Notes: generated by a model not told the origin, from the sequence alone. A DNA stretch of 64,000 bases from Caulochytrium protostelioides (GCA_003615045.1 ML014175.1:1-64000); one strand, 5' to 3'; shown: positions 20,378 to 31,446, counted from the stretch's first letter. Numbers and translations are program-made.

Positions 20378-22354
20378 TCATGGCTCGGGCAGATCGAGGG
20401 TCCCGAAGGACCCGTCGATTCCGATGCTTTCAAGCCACGATAAGGCACCCAGGTCGTTTAGGGTCGGCATCGTATACGGCGTGTCCTGCGGCGTTGCCGA
20501 GGTCGTCTGCGGCGGCGGCGGCGGCGGCGGCGGTGGCGTTGTCAGCAGCGACAGCAGCGAGAGCGGTGGCGGCGGCGTGAGCAAGGCCGGGGGTTCCGGC
20601 GGCGGAGCCGGCAACAGCCCCATGGTCGCTGCATCCGTCTCTGATCCAAGCGGCGTCGCCGCTTGGCCATCCCCGTCCACCGCGCCACCGGCCGGGACCG
20701 GCGTGGCCGGCAGCGACCCCCCGACCGCCGGCAAGCCGAGCGGCGTCGGGGTACTCGTGCTCGTGGGGTTCCAGGTCGGGTTCAGCCAGAGGCTGTGGAT
20801 GAAAGCGTCGGGCATGACGAAGGGCTGCGGCGCGAGCTGGCTCTGGCCCGCGTAGCCCATCGCGACGAAGGGCTGCAGCGCGGCGGCCAACTCCGCCGCG
20901 GTCGCGGCGGCGACGGCATCGGCATCGGCATCGACGGCGGCGTCGGCGCTGTCAGCGGCGTCGCCGGCGTGAGTGGCGAAGCCCGCCATCGCATCGGCGA
21001 GGGGCGTGGCGAACGCGTGCGCATACGTCGGAACGGGTTCCTGCAGCGGCGCCGAAGCGCAGCGTGCCGGTATGGACGGCGGTGGCGGCGGCGGTGGCGG
21101 CACCGGCGTAGACGCTCGCCCCGCATCGGTGGCCTCAACGCTGCCCGGTGTCAGGGGCGTCGACGCCTTATATGCATTGCGTGACCGGCCGCGGACAATA
21201 AAGCCTCTCGACTGGGTCGCGGCGATCGGCATGAGATGGCTCGCCGTGGGTTCCTCCCCACAGTTGGCGGCGGGGGGCGAAGCATGGGTCGCGAGACGAA
21301 TACCAAAGGTAAAGACTTCCTGCATCGGCCGATCGTTATTCGGCGAGTTGTGATTAGTCGCCTTGCCGAAGCGCAGATGCGGCTGCGTGCACAGCGTCGG
21401 CTGGTGCCTGGTCGGCGGCTGGAGCCGAACAAAATCAACCTGGCCCGAGGGCAGAACGCCGTTCGGCCAGAGCGTCATGGGTTGCACGGGCTTCAGCAGC
21501 TTCTTATTGCGGGTGGGGTCGCCAACGTGCAGCAGGTGACTCGTCGTCAGGTACGGCCGCCGAAACGACCGCAGCTCGATATGCACCACCAATGGTAAGG
21601 TCAGCGGCCGCAACGAGGGGGATGTGGCCGACGGGCCCCCTGGCTCGGGCGAGGCTGGACGCTCACGCACGCGGAGGCGTGGCCACGCCGCTTCGGGAAT
21701 CAGCCGGCCATGCGCGTCGAGCAACTGCAAGGCGGCTGCGAAATGGTACTTGTTGTTTCGGTAGGCGATGTACAAGCCGTTGTCGCTTTCTTCCAACACC
21801 CCTTGGAGCCGCGCATCCATGGCCACCTCGACCGGTTGGTAGCTGGGCGGCTTATTCGAAGCACGGCCTTGAATCACATGGGTGTCGCCGCGAACGGCAT
21901 TGGCACCAGCATGGGAGTGGCCGACATCGCCGACATCGTCGCGGCCGGCAACGTCCTGAGTAAGGGTGCTGTCATCGCCGCCGTCGTCGTCGCCGTCGTC
22001 ATCCAGTAGCACCAGCTGATGGGAGGTAGGGCGATCTGGATCGGTGGATAAGCAGATACGCGGCATTTCAGCACGCGTGATGCGGGAACCTTCTGTTCGC
22101 GGAGCCTCGAGCGTCCCGCCTGTCGCAGTCGCTGTCAGGACGGGGGAGATCGTCGGTTTCGGGGTCGGGATCCCCGTGGCTGGGGACAAGATCGCCGTTG
22201 GCGCCGAAGGTGGGGTCGCCGTGGCCGCCGCCGCAGCGCTGGCGATCAGGTCAGGGATGGAAGCGGCGACCGCGGCCGCAGCCGCGGCACGGGCTGCCTG
22301 TTGACGCATGCTCGTGGCAGACCGCGGCGGCGCCGGCTGCGTCCGTCTCCCCAT
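20378..22354 (-). CDS. Ndt80/PhoG-fold (MYRF-like) transcription factor
   Basis: The 658-residue product has a probable Ndt80-superfamily DNA-binding domain (about residues 190-400). This p53-like fold occurs in yeast Ndt80, Neurospora VIB-1 and animal myelin regulatory factor. The supporting features are ordered as in the family: the entry segment IAYRNNKYHFAAALQLL (cf. CQKKNHFQVTVYIGML of MYRF), the LRFGKATNHNSPNND stretch (cf. LHFSETTANN), the QEVFTFGIRLATH strand (cf. QRYFMLVVALQAH) and the terminal FIVRGRS motif. No transmembrane helix or MYRF autoprotease is visible. Flanks are disordered: an Ala-rich N-terminus with an acidic DDDGDDDGGDD patch, and a Pro/Ser/Thr-rich C-terminus ending in an acidic-hydrophobic LSWLESIGIDG segment that could be an activation domain. 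The frame extends to 22582; Met at 22354 or 22309 are plausible starts. Confidence 0.7.
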   Translation of the reverse strand: MGRRTQPAPPRSATSMRQQAARAAAAAAVAASIPDLIASAAAAATATPPSAPTAILSPATGIPTPKPTISPVLTATATGGTLEAPRTEGSRITRAEMPRICLSTDPDRPTSHQLVLLDDDGDDDGGDDSTLTQDVAGRDDVGDVGHSHAGANAVRGDTHVIQGRASNKPPSYQPVEVAMDARLQGVLEESDNGLYIAYRNNKYHFAAALQLLDAHGRLIPEAAWPRLRVRERPASPEPGGPSATSPSLRPLTLPLVVHIELRSFRRPYLTTSHLLHVGDPTRNKKLLKPVQPMTLWPNGVLPSGQVDFVRLQPPTRHQPTLCTQPHLRFGKATNHNSPNNDRPMQEVFTFGIRLATHASPPAANCGEEPTASHLMPIAATQSRGFIVRGRSRNAYKASTPLTPGSVEATDAGRASTPVPPPPPPPPSIPARCASAPLQEPVPTYAHAFATPLADAMAGFATHAGDAADSADAAVDADADAVAAATAAELAAALQPFVAMGYAGQSQLAPQPFVMPDAFIHSLWLNPTWNPTSTSTPTPLGLPAVGGSLPATPVPAGGAVDGDGQAATPLGSETDAATMGLLPAPPPEPPALLTPPPPLSLLSLLTTPPPPPPPPPQTTSATPQDTPYTMPTLNDLGALSWLESIGIDGSFGTLDLPEP

Positions 22355-24636
22355 CGCGCGGTCGCTGATACGCCGCGACGTTGCTCGGCGTCTCATAGGC
22401 CGACGACGGCGTCTAGGCGCACGGGAAGCCGGGCGCAGAGACCCCGAGAGTGGAGCCTGCCCCCGGGCACGGCCGAGGTGATCGACCCTAGTCACGCAGC
22501 GCGACGGCTTGCAGCAGGTATTGCGCAACCGCCCTACTGCGCACCCGTCGCTACGCTTCGCATTCGCCGCTTCGCTATGCACCAGTGCGCCTCGGATTCG
22601 TCGAGGTTTTTTCGGACAGATCGCGGCACTGCGGACGCGTCGTCGCGCAGAAAGGAGAACGCGTGTTCTTCTTGTGCCTCATTCAGAAGCCGAGGCACCT
22701 GGCATGGGCCATGCTTACCAGAGGATCGTCGATAGCCGAGGGGAAATTTCGGGAAGGGGCTGCCGTGGTCTGCACACGGTCGCACGAATGGCGCTTCGAG
22801 GAACGCATGCAGCGGGTTCTCTCCCAAACTTGTCGCTGGCCCATCCCACCACGCCCATCCTTGGAGGAGTTCCGGGAACCCCCCTGCGGAGACCTGTCGC
22901 CGCCTGTCACGGAGGCGTCTGCACCATCATCGTCTCGATCACGACGGGTCGACCTGATGTGCCGGACCGTGGTGGCATCGCCGGAGCGTTCTCGCCTCAC
23001 GCCCGTCGTCCTGCGCGCTCGCGTGGCATGCGCATCGTGACGGCGGCATGCGTCGCGCGTTCTCCGGTGAGATGCGGAATCCGCCACGGGCGCCACGGGC
23101 CTCTGGCGTCGCACTTCAGCGCACGCGCACGGCGGTATTCGCATAAAATGGCCAGTCGGTCCGCGTCTACGAACCGATCAGCGACCTTGGATGCCAGAGC
23201 CGCTGAGGAAACCTGCCTCGCACCGATACGGCGAAATCTGTGCGAGTGTGGAGGCTATTCCGGCCCCGCAGGGCGCCCGGGCTCGCAGACCGCACCACCG
23301 TCGTAAAGATGCTAACACGGATCGGGGGCGGGGGCCGTGCCTGACTCAGTGCGCGACAAGCGCTCAGCTTCGGCGCCGCGGGTGCGTGGATCAGGGACGC
23401 TACTGCTGCGGTCCGCTTCGCCGCACTTCGAACTCGTTCGATGAACCACACACGTGGGCCTTTTTTTAGATGTGCGCGCCTCACGCGCACATCGCGGACA
23501 GCATTCTTCGAGAAGAGCGAGCAGAGACGTTGCCAGTATACCCGGTAACGCGATGAGCGGCAATGAGTGGATGGACGCGCCCGCGATCATCCGATGAGCG
23601 AAGCGGCATCCTAGACCGTCGTATCTGACCACGGCCGCCAGAGCGCGCGCTCGGAGACCCCGCGATGGACATGACATGGGGTGCTATCGGTGCCTCGGGC
23701 TCGGGGGATGCTTCTGCCAAGCCGCAGGAGGTCTAGCACGGCGGCCTCGCTGGGCGCGTATCGGCATGGCCTTCCAGGTCGACCACGCCGGGCCTGATTC
23801 GGCCACCCTGCCGAGCGCTCGTATCCTACGGCATCAGCAAGCATGATTCAGCATCGTTGACATCATCGTTGGGCCGATGGCTGTTCCCACCGCAGGCTTC
23901 GAGGCATGGTCCGCATCGATGCGGGTCACTACAAGGCTGTCAGGCTTCCATGGGTCGTTGTACTGCATGACCACCGCAATGGAAAGGACGCCTGACAGAG
24001 GCGATGTTCGAATCAGCGTGACCACGAGGCCTGCGCGCGAGGCGCGGCGCGACGGCACGTGGAGTAAGCGCGAGCCAGGCCTGAAACGGCGCTTCGGACA
24101 CGTCCGCGGGCCTTCGCTTCGTCTTGCCTGCCTTCGCCATGCGCCGTGGGGGGGACCGCGTCGACGGTGGCGCCTCCCCGCGACAAGCCCTGCCGTCGCG
24201 CCATCGCAAGCGCGACCACCGCCGCCACGCATGCCACCCGGAACGCCGCCGCCGCCGCCGCCGCCGCGGCTGCCAGCGCGGCCGTGGACCCCTGTGGGCC
24301 GGACCACGTGCGGTCACGCGAGCCACGACAGCGGTCCACCGGTCCCTGCGGTGCCGTGGCGCGAGTTTATCCGCGACCGCTCGCCGCGTGCCACCCGCGA
24401 ACGCGACGCCGCCGCCGCCGCCGCCGCGCGTGCCGACTGGCGGCTCGACGGCGGCGCGCGAGCGAGCGTCCGAACGTCCTGCTGCGGGGCTGACGCCGAC
24501 ACGTGCGCCCTGCGACTCACTCGTCGCCGCCGGCTCTTCCTCTTCCGCACCGCTATCACCTGCGGGACACTCTGTCGTTGCCGCCGCCGCCGCCGACGCC
24601 GCCGCCGACGCGATCCGTCTGATCGCGGTGCCGCCC
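22355..24636. promoter_or_regulatory. Divergent intergenic region, Ndt80-like / THO2
   Basis: About 2.3 kb separate the two divergent genes. I see no recognisable gene in it. Open frame continues upstream of the chosen THO2 start to an ATG at 24124, but encodes Arg/Pro/Ala-rich sequence with a CCG array (about 24241-24270) and no family similarity. Confidence 0.5.
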
Positions 24637-27600
24637 ATGCTCGTCGCTGCCGAGGCGGCGCCGCCGCGCGCGCCGCTCAGCGAGACCTCCGACGCCGCGG
24701 CTGCTGCGGCGGCCGCCGTGCCCATGGCGGCCTGGGCGGCCGCGCTCCGTCAGCCATGGAGCGACGCGATCCCGGCGCTGCTCGTGGCCCCGCTCGTGGC
24801 GGCCGCCGCCGCCCTCGACGCCGCGTATGACGCCCAAGCCGCCGCCACTGGTGACGACGCCGCGGCCGCCGCCGTCGACCGCCAGTCGGCCCAGTCGGCC
24901 GTGCTGCTGGGGCCGCTGAGCGCGCTGTTCCACCAAGCGATCGACGGCGCGTGGCCGAAGCGCGATGTCGCGGCCACGGTCGCGCAGCTGCACCGCCGTC
25001 TCGCCGCCGAGGCGCCCGAGTGGGTACCCGTCCTCGCGGACAGCCTGATGTCCGTGTGCTGTGTGCTCGACAGCGATTTGAACGGCGTGCTGCCGCTGAC
25101 GACGCCGTGCGTGACAACGGCGCCTATGCCGACGGATGCGTCAGCGGCGGATGCATCGGCCGCCGACACGCCGATACCATCCGCAAGCGACAGCATGGCG
25201 CGGCCCATGACAACCTCCGAGATGCGCCACGTGGCGCTGGAGGAGCGGCAGCATTTCCTGGGGCTCGTGGTCGAGATTTTTCGCACGCAGATCATTGCCG
25301 AGAACCTATGGTTCCAGCGGCTGCCGTGGTCCTCGCTCAAAGAAATCGGGATCGTTGATGATATCGTGCGGCCCACTCGGCGCGAAATCAAGCTGCGCAC
25401 CGACATGCTGTACCGGCAGACGAAATTCAACTTGCTGCGCGAGGAGTCGGAAGGGTTCGCCAAGCTGATCACCGAGTTGACACGCTTGCTGCCCTCCCGC
25501 GAGCGCCTCCATGCCTTGTTCGAGAATGCGTCGAGCCACGCAGAGGCCCGGCAGCTGGAGCACCAGATGTATGCGCACCAAGCCACCATCGCGCTGCGCG
25601 ACCTTGCCGCCATCATTGGCGCCTTCAACCTCGACCCCAACCGCGTGATCGACGTGATCCTCGACCTCTTCATGGCGCACGTGAAAGCCCACTGGCTCTT
25701 CTTTGTCAAGCTGATTGCGAGCACGCCGTGGGGCGGCGCCACCTTCACCTCACAGAGCACCCACCAGACCGCCGACACCACGACAGATGTCTTGACGGCT
25801 GCTGGTGCTGCTGCTGATAGTGGCAGTGCGACCGCGGAGCGTGATAGCAGCACCCCCGAAACGACTACTCTCGGCCACATCCTCGGCTTCAAGTTCCGAT
25901 ACTACCAGCCCGAGAACTTTGGCTTTGTGGACGCCACCACCGCGTCCCACGTGACGCAAGATGCAGCGGGCACGGATGCGGGTGCGGATGCGGATGCGGA
26001 TGCGGTACCGCCCGCGCGTGCCACACCCGAAGAGCTCTACTGGGTCGCCGCCATCCTGATCCGCCACAAACTGGTGACGCTGACGTGCTTGCTGCCGCAC
26101 CTGCATCCCTTCGACCTGCGCGACATCGAGCACGAGTATGCGGCGTTCGAGCGCATGTATCTCTCGCCGAGCGCGCTGCGCCGTCTCCCGACGCACCATA
26201 CCTCTAAAGCGATGGGCGAGTTCGTGCTCGCGTCCGATGACCGCGAGGCCAAGGCGACCGCGTCCGCTGCGGCCGCTGCGACGGCCGCCAGCGGCACGAC
26301 GGCCGCGACCGGCGCGGACGCGACGCCGGCGGCTGGAGCTGCGGGCGCCGACGCCGCGGCGCTCGGGATCGAGACGACACCATTCGTGCCGCCGCCGCGG
26401 CCGTGGGTCGCGTCCGTGTCCAACCAGAAAGCCGGGCTGGCGTGCGCCCTCCTCGGCGTCGGCAGCCTCGCCGACGCGCGCGGCCTGCTCGACGCGATGC
26501 CCCACGTCGCCGAGATGTACCACGACGTCGGCCTCTTCTTTTGCCGAGCCGTCCACGTGATGCTCGCCCCGTTTGTCGCGCAGACCCGCGCCCCGGCCCC
26601 GGGCGCCGCCGACGTGGCGCAGCCATGGACCCCCACGGATCGTCCGCGCGACGGGGCCGAGCCCTCGTTCGACCCGATGCTGTGCGAGCCGCTGCGGCCG
26701 CCGAGCTCGCGGCCGCTCCCCGCCACGTGCGCGACGGCACACTACTTTTTTTATACGGACTGGCACACCGCCGTGCCGCGGCCGGCGTCCGTCGAGAACC
26801 TCATCAAGGGTATGAAGCTGCTCCTCTCGTATGCCGGCGCCTCGCTGGGCCGCGACCCGGTGCTGCTCACCCAGCTCGCGTGCGTCGGCGTCAGCCACTT
26901 GAGCGACAGCGCGAAGGCCGGCCCTGAGGCGCACCAGCGTGCGCAGCGCGCGTGGCTCGAAATGCTGACGCGGTTCATGCTGCCGGCAATGAGCCACCTG
27001 TATGGGCACGCCCCCGTCGCGATGGCGATGTGGCCGCTGCTCGCGTGCTTTGACTACCGCCAGCGGTACGCGATGTACGGCGCGTGGCAGGACACCCTCG
27101 CCACTACGCCCGTGCTGCGGCCCGTCGTTCATGTGGCCGAAAAGGATATCCGCTACATCATGAAGCGGCTCTCGAAGGACAATGCGCGACAGTACGGCCG
27201 CGCCATCGGCAAGTTGTGCCACGCGACGCCGACCATTGCGTTCCGCCACATCCTCGAGCAGATGCAAGGGTACGACAACCAGATCGACCTGATCGTCGAC
27301 GCCGTGCGCTACGTCAGTGACCTGGCGGTCGACGTGCTGTCCTTCGTGATGGTGGATCTGCTCACCTCGGGCGGGGACAAGATGCGCCAGGACGGCCAGT
27401 CGACCAGCAAGTGGCTGCTGTCGATGGCCAGCTTTGTCGGCGCCCTCACCCGCCAGCACACGCCGGACATGACGGCCCTCGTCCAGTATGTGATCAATCA
27501 GCTCGCGCCCCGCGAGCATGGGGCGCAGCCGTCGCCCTCGGCCCTCGCCGACCTGCACCTGCTGAGCGAAATGCTGCGCTCCATGTCGGGCACCAAGACG

Positions 27601-30600
27601 ATCGAGAACGCGACCGCGCAGCAGGCCGACTCGCTGAGCGGCTCGTGGAATCTGCAGCGCTCCATGTTCTTTTGGAACCCCGCGCATGCCTCGGAGCCCG
27701 CGTTGCGGCGCCTCATTGCCGTCATGCGCGCCTCGCCCTGCACCGACGACGCGGCCGCGTCGTCGTCGTCATCGTCATTGACGATGGCCCAGTTGCTGTG
27801 CTTGCTCATCGCGTATCACCGGGAGCACGTGTTCGACCCGACGCTGGATGAGCTGAGCGACCCGAGCATGTCGCGGCAGGACCTCAAAGTCCTGGGCACC
27901 ACGTATGACTTTGCCCACCGCTGTCTCATCCATTTGGTCCGCGTCCTTGCCGAAAACGATCCCACGTGGAGCGCGGGCTGGACGCTGGAAGGGCTCGTCG
28001 TCACGTATCGCTTGCCGCCGACCGTGGCCGCTTGTTTCGTGCGCTCGGCCTGGTCGACGGCGTTATACCGCTCCCTCGTCGATGGCGTGGTGACCACCCC
28101 CAGCGCAGCGACCGGCGACCGTCCGGCCATCGTGGTGGACGCGTGGCAGCCGTGCCTGGCGGACGCCATCGCCGCGGCCGAAGCGCGGTGGTGCCCTGCG
28201 TTTCCTGAGCTCTATGTGACCTTTATGCAGCTGAGCCTCGGCGAAATGGGCGTTCCGCGTGACGTCTACTTGGCCGAGATGGCGCGGCTGCAGCAGTCAG
28301 CGCTCGCGGCGCAGCAGAGCGGCCAGCCGCCTGAGACGGCTGCTGCCCACCGCCGCGTCATCGCATGCCTCCAGCAGGACCTGGCCGCCCAGCAGGCGAT
28401 CGTGGCCCACGCGCAGCAGCGGCTGGCGTGGGAGGCGCAGCACTGGTTCCGGCGGCTCGACGCGGCGACTGATGTCTCGGCCGCGCTCATGGATGCTGCG
28501 CAGACGATGCTGGCCGACGTAATTCGGCCGCGGGTCACCTTGTCTCTGCCGGACGCGCTCTTCTGCCACCGCTTCATGAGCACGCTGCATGCGCTCAATA
28601 CGCGGGCGTTCTCGACGCTCGCCTATCTCGATGCGCTGTTTCACCGCGAGGCCCTGATGGCGTGGGTCTTTGCCGCCACCGAAGCGGAAGTCAAGCACAT
28701 CGGCACCTTCCTCGCCGAGACCCTCAAAACCGTGCTGCCCTGGATGCAGAACGCGGACGCCTATCATCACCTCGCGCTCGGCATCGAACCCAATCCGGTC
28801 GATCCGATGGACGACGGCGCCGCGAGTGATGCCCCGGGCCCCGATACCACGACGACGACGCCGTCGGACGCGATGGACACGCCGATGGCGACCGACTCTC
28901 CGCCTATGAATCAGCCAGCGGATGCCGCCACCGCCGACGCCACCCTCACTGACGCCGCCGACGCTATCGACGCCGCGGCGGCCCTTCCGCCACGCGCGCC
29001 GCCGCGCCCCATCCTCTCGGGGATGCGCGTCGACTGGAGCGCTGGACTCGATGCGCCGCTGACGATGGCCATGATGCTGCCGTACGCGGCGTTCCGCACG
29101 CTGCTTCTCAAGTGGCTACTGCAGCTGCACGGCGCGTTTTCGGCGCTGCTGGACCGCGCGGCCTGGGCGCCGCGGCGCAACGCGATCCTCGTGCTGGAGC
29201 GCATGCGCGACGTCTTCCCAGTCCTCACCGAACACGCCCACGATCTTCAGCGCCGCGTCGCGCTCATCCACCACGAGCAGCTCACCGCCAAAGAGCACGG
29301 CCAGCGCTACCAGGAAGACTTGCTGCAGCTCGCGTGGGGGTACCACGGCCTGCTCGCGCGCGAGGCGCCGCGCTGGGTCGACCACGCCACCTGGATCCCA
29401 GAGGTGCCCGCGCCGCCCAAGCCTCCGGCGGCTGCCACGGCCGGCGGGACGCTCCTGCCGCTCACCGCGACGCTGGCCCCCCAGCGTGCGTCCACTCCCG
29501 TCCCTCCGAGCCGTCCGGCCGCCACCGGCGCAGGCACGCCGAGCACGCCGAACACCGCCACAACCGCCACCGCGGCCGCCGACGGCGACGGCGACGACGG
29601 CGCCAACGACCGTCAACCCGCGCCGAACGCCGCCACCGCCGCGGCGTCTGCCCAGCCCGGGTCGTCAGCCGGGAGCTCGCCCGAAGGCGACCGCCGCCCG
29701 CAAGGCCGCGCGGCGCTGAACGCCGAGCTCGCGGAGCGCATGCGCATGCTGACCCGGGACGGCTCCAAATCCCGGCTCGCGCGGCTCGCGCGTGACCCCT
29801 CGCCGGCGCCGTCCGCGGGCACCGCGTCGCCGACGCCGTCGGCCGCCCGCGAGCGCGGCGACAAGGACGCGTCCGAGGGCGGCCGGCGCCACCGTCTGCC
29901 CCCACGGCCGGGGCTCAGTCGCGACGAGTCGACGGCCACGCTGCACGCCGCGGCGCCCCGCGCGCCCAGCGACGCGCGCGGCCGGCGCTCGCGCTCGCCC
30001 AGCGAGGCGGCCGCCACCGCGTCCCCGCACCTCCACGGCGGCGAACGGGAGCGCGACCACGACCGCGCCGCGGACCGTTCCAGCGCCGACGACGCGGCTG
30101 CCGACGGCCGGGCGCCCCCGCCGCTGCCGACGGCCGACAGCGCCACCGCGCCGTCCAGCTCGACTTCGGCCGCGGCCTCGGTCGCGACGCCGCCGCCACC
30201 GCCGCACGCCACCGGCCTCGGGCGGTCTCACCGTCCCACGGAGCGGCACGAGCGGCCCGAACGGCCCGAACGACCCGAACGACCGGAGCGGTTTGAGCGG
30301 CCGGACCGCTTCGAGCGACTGGACCGCTTTGAGCGCGGCGACCGCCCGAGCCGCGGCGGCCGCGGCGGGCGGTTTGACCGGCCGGGGCGTCCGGGGCCCC
30401 CCTACGAGGCGCCGCCCTACGAGGCGCCGCCGCTCGCGGAGCGTCCGGACCGTGGGCCCAAGCGGCCGGAGCGCCTGGAGCGCCTGGAGCCGCGGATGGA
30501 CCGCGCGGGGCTGCCCGACCATGGCGCCGACCGCTTCGACCGCGGCTCGGACCGCTTCGACCACGGCCCGCCGCTGCGCCCGCACCACGACGACCACGAC

Positions 30601-31293
30601 GACCGCGACGCCGGACGCCCCGGGCGCCGCGACCGCATGCCCCTTCCGCCGCAGCGGCGGCTCTGGGACCACCGCGAGAACGGCCCGCCGCCGCCGCCGT
30701 CCGGTGGCCTTACGCCCATGGGGCCTGGCGGCGGCGACCGCGACTGGGACCGCGAAGGGCCCGGACCCGGCGCACCGAAGGGCGGGGGGCCCGGCCCGGG
30801 ACCGCCGGGCCGTCGCCACGGCTCGGACCGCGGCGCCGTCTTCCACCACGTGATCTCGTCGGCCATGGGCCACGAGGGTCCCGGCCCTGACCGTGGGCTT
30901 GACCGCGGGCCGGATCGGAGTCTGCCGCGCGGCCACGACCAAGGCCCGCCAAAACGCGCGCGGCTGGCCGATCCGGGGCTCGAGGCGGGCCCGCCGTCTG
31001 CGCCGCCGCCGATGCGCGGCAGCGGGCCGCGAGACAGTCCCCGCGACAGCCCGCGGGAAAGCCCGCGCGGGTTCCGTCCCGAGGGCCGGTTTGAGCGGTA
31101 CGCCGATGGGCCGCCGCCGCCGCGCCGCGGCGCCTTCCGTGGCCACCGTGGCAGCCGCGGCGGCGGCCGTGGCGGCGGCGGCGGCGAACGCCACCACCAT
31201 GGCGACGACGGCCCCTATCGCTCGGCTCACCAGCTGCCAGCGCCGCCGCCGTCGTCCGCCGCGCCGCCGCCGCGTCGCCACCACCATGCCTAG
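24637..31293 (+). CDS. THO2: THO complex subunit 2 (THO2/THOC2)
   Basis: THO2 is the large scaffold of the THO/TREX complex, which couples transcription to mRNP packaging and export in the nucleus. From 24637 the product is 2218 residues. The most diagnostic segment is FRTQIIAENLWFQRLPWSSLKEIG...RQTKFNLLREESEGFAKLITEL (about residues 210-285). A long alpha-solenoid follows, with conserved patches such as ALLSYAGASLGRDPVLL, YGRAIGKLCHATPTIAFRHILEQMQGYDNQID and ENATAQQADSLSGSWNLQRSMFFWNP. Beyond about residue 1600 the sequence is disordered: Pro/Ala/Ser-rich, then an RS-rich part and an extended Arg/Asp/Gly-rich tail with RPE repeats and RGG motifs, like the RNA-binding tail of other THO2 proteins. 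Single exon. The start is uncertain; 24124 and 24724 (better Kozak context) are alternatives. Confidence 0.92.
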   Translation: MLVAAEAAPPRAPLSETSDAAAAAAAAVPMAAWAAALRQPWSDAIPALLVAPLVAAAAALDAAYDAQAAATGDDAAAAAVDRQSAQSAVLLGPLSALFHQAIDGAWPKRDVAATVAQLHRRLAAEAPEWVPVLADSLMSVCCVLDSDLNGVLPLTTPCVTTAPMPTDASAADASAADTPIPSASDSMARPMTTSEMRHVALEERQHFLGLVVEIFRTQIIAENLWFQRLPWSSLKEIGIVDDIVRPTRREIKLRTDMLYRQTKFNLLREESEGFAKLITELTRLLPSRERLHALFENASSHAEARQLEHQMYAHQATIALRDLAAIIGAFNLDPNRVIDVILDLFMAHVKAHWLFFVKLIASTPWGGATFTSQSTHQTADTTTDVLTAAGAAADSGSATAERDSSTPETTTLGHILGFKFRYYQPENFGFVDATTASHVTQDAAGTDAGADADADAVPPARATPEELYWVAAILIRHKLVTLTCLLPHLHPFDLRDIEHEYAAFERMYLSPSALRRLPTHHTSKAMGEFVLASDDREAKATASAAAAATAASGTTAATGADATPAAGAAGADAAALGIETTPFVPPPRPWVASVSNQKAGLACALLGVGSLADARGLLDAMPHVAEMYHDVGLFFCRAVHVMLAPFVAQTRAPAPGAADVAQPWTPTDRPRDGAEPSFDPMLCEPLRPPSSRPLPATCATAHYFFYTDWHTAVPRPASVENLIKGMKLLLSYAGASLGRDPVLLTQLACVGVSHLSDSAKAGPEAHQRAQRAWLEMLTRFMLPAMSHLYGHAPVAMAMWPLLACFDYRQRYAMYGAWQDTLATTPVLRPVVHVAEKDIRYIMKRLSKDNARQYGRAIGKLCHATPTIAFRHILEQMQGYDNQIDLIVDAVRYVSDLAVDVLSFVMVDLLTSGGDKMRQDGQSTSKWLLSMASFVGALTRQHTPDMTALVQYVINQLAPREHGAQPSPSALADLHLLSEMLRSMSGTKTIENATAQQADSLSGSWNLQRSMFFWNPAHASEPALRRLIAVMRASPCTDDAAASSSSSSLTMAQLLCLLIAYHREHVFDPTLDELSDPSMSRQDLKVLGTTYDFAHRCLIHLVRVLAENDPTWSAGWTLEGLVVTYRLPPTVAACFVRSAWSTALYRSLVDGVVTTPSAATGDRPAIVVDAWQPCLADAIAAAEARWCPAFPELYVTFMQLSLGEMGVPRDVYLAEMARLQQSALAAQQSGQPPETAAAHRRVIACLQQDLAAQQAIVAHAQQRLAWEAQHWFRRLDAATDVSAALMDAAQTMLADVIRPRVTLSLPDALFCHRFMSTLHALNTRAFSTLAYLDALFHREALMAWVFAATEAEVKHIGTFLAETLKTVLPWMQNADAYHHLALGIEPNPVDPMDDGAASDAPGPDTTTTTPSDAMDTPMATDSPPMNQPADAATADATLTDAADAIDAAAALPPRAPPRPILSGMRVDWSAGLDAPLTMAMMLPYAAFRTLLLKWLLQLHGAFSALLDRAAWAPRRNAILVLERMRDVFPVLTEHAHDLQRRVALIHHEQLTAKEHGQRYQEDLLQLAWGYHGLLAREAPRWVDHATWIPEVPAPPKPPAAATAGGTLLPLTATLAPQRASTPVPPSRPAATGAGTPSTPNTATTATAAADGDGDDGANDRQPAPNAATAAASAQPGSSAGSSPEGDRRPQGRAALNAELAERMRMLTRDGSKSRLARLARDPSPAPSAGTASPTPSAARERGDKDASEGGRRHRLPPRPGLSRDESTATLHAAAPRAPSDARGRRSRSPSEAAATASPHLHGGERERDHDRAADRSSADDAAADGRAPPPLPTADSATAPSSSTSAAASVATPPPPPHATGLGRSHRPTERHERPERPERPERPERFERPDRFERLDRFERGDRPSRGGRGGRFDRPGRPGPPYEAPPYEAPPLAERPDRGPKRPERLERLEPRMDRAGLPDHGADRFDRGSDRFDHGPPLRPHHDDHDDRDAGRPGRRDRMPLPPQRRLWDHRENGPPPPPSGGLTPMGPGGGDRDWDREGPGPGAPKGGGPGPGPPGRRHGSDRGAVFHHVISSAMGHEGPGPDRGLDRGPDRSLPRGHDQGPPKRARLADPGLEAGPPSAPPPMRGSGPRDSPRDSPRESPRGFRPEGRFERYADGPPPPRRGAFRGHRGSRGGGRGGGGGERHHHGDDGPYRSAHQLPAPPPSSAAPPPRRHHHA

Positions 31294-31446
31294 CCCGCTT
31301 TTCCATCGAACCGTTTCCACACGCGTCTATAGGATATCATGTGTCATGCTATTAGGGACGACACCGCGCTACACGATTGCACGGATGCTTCGATGCATCG
31401 ATGCAGGATGCAGGGAAACCTGCTCGCAGCGAAGCACGCGCCGGGC

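Noticed and set aside
24124-24636. Upstream in-frame extension of THO2 to 24124
   Set aside because: Encodes Arg/Pro/Ala-rich sequence across a CCG array with no similarity to THO2 N-termini; kept only as an alternative start.
29665-31320. A 551-codon minus-strand frame opposite THO2
   Set aside because: Arg/Ala/Gly-rich translation of the THO2 tail on the wrong strand, with no family motif.
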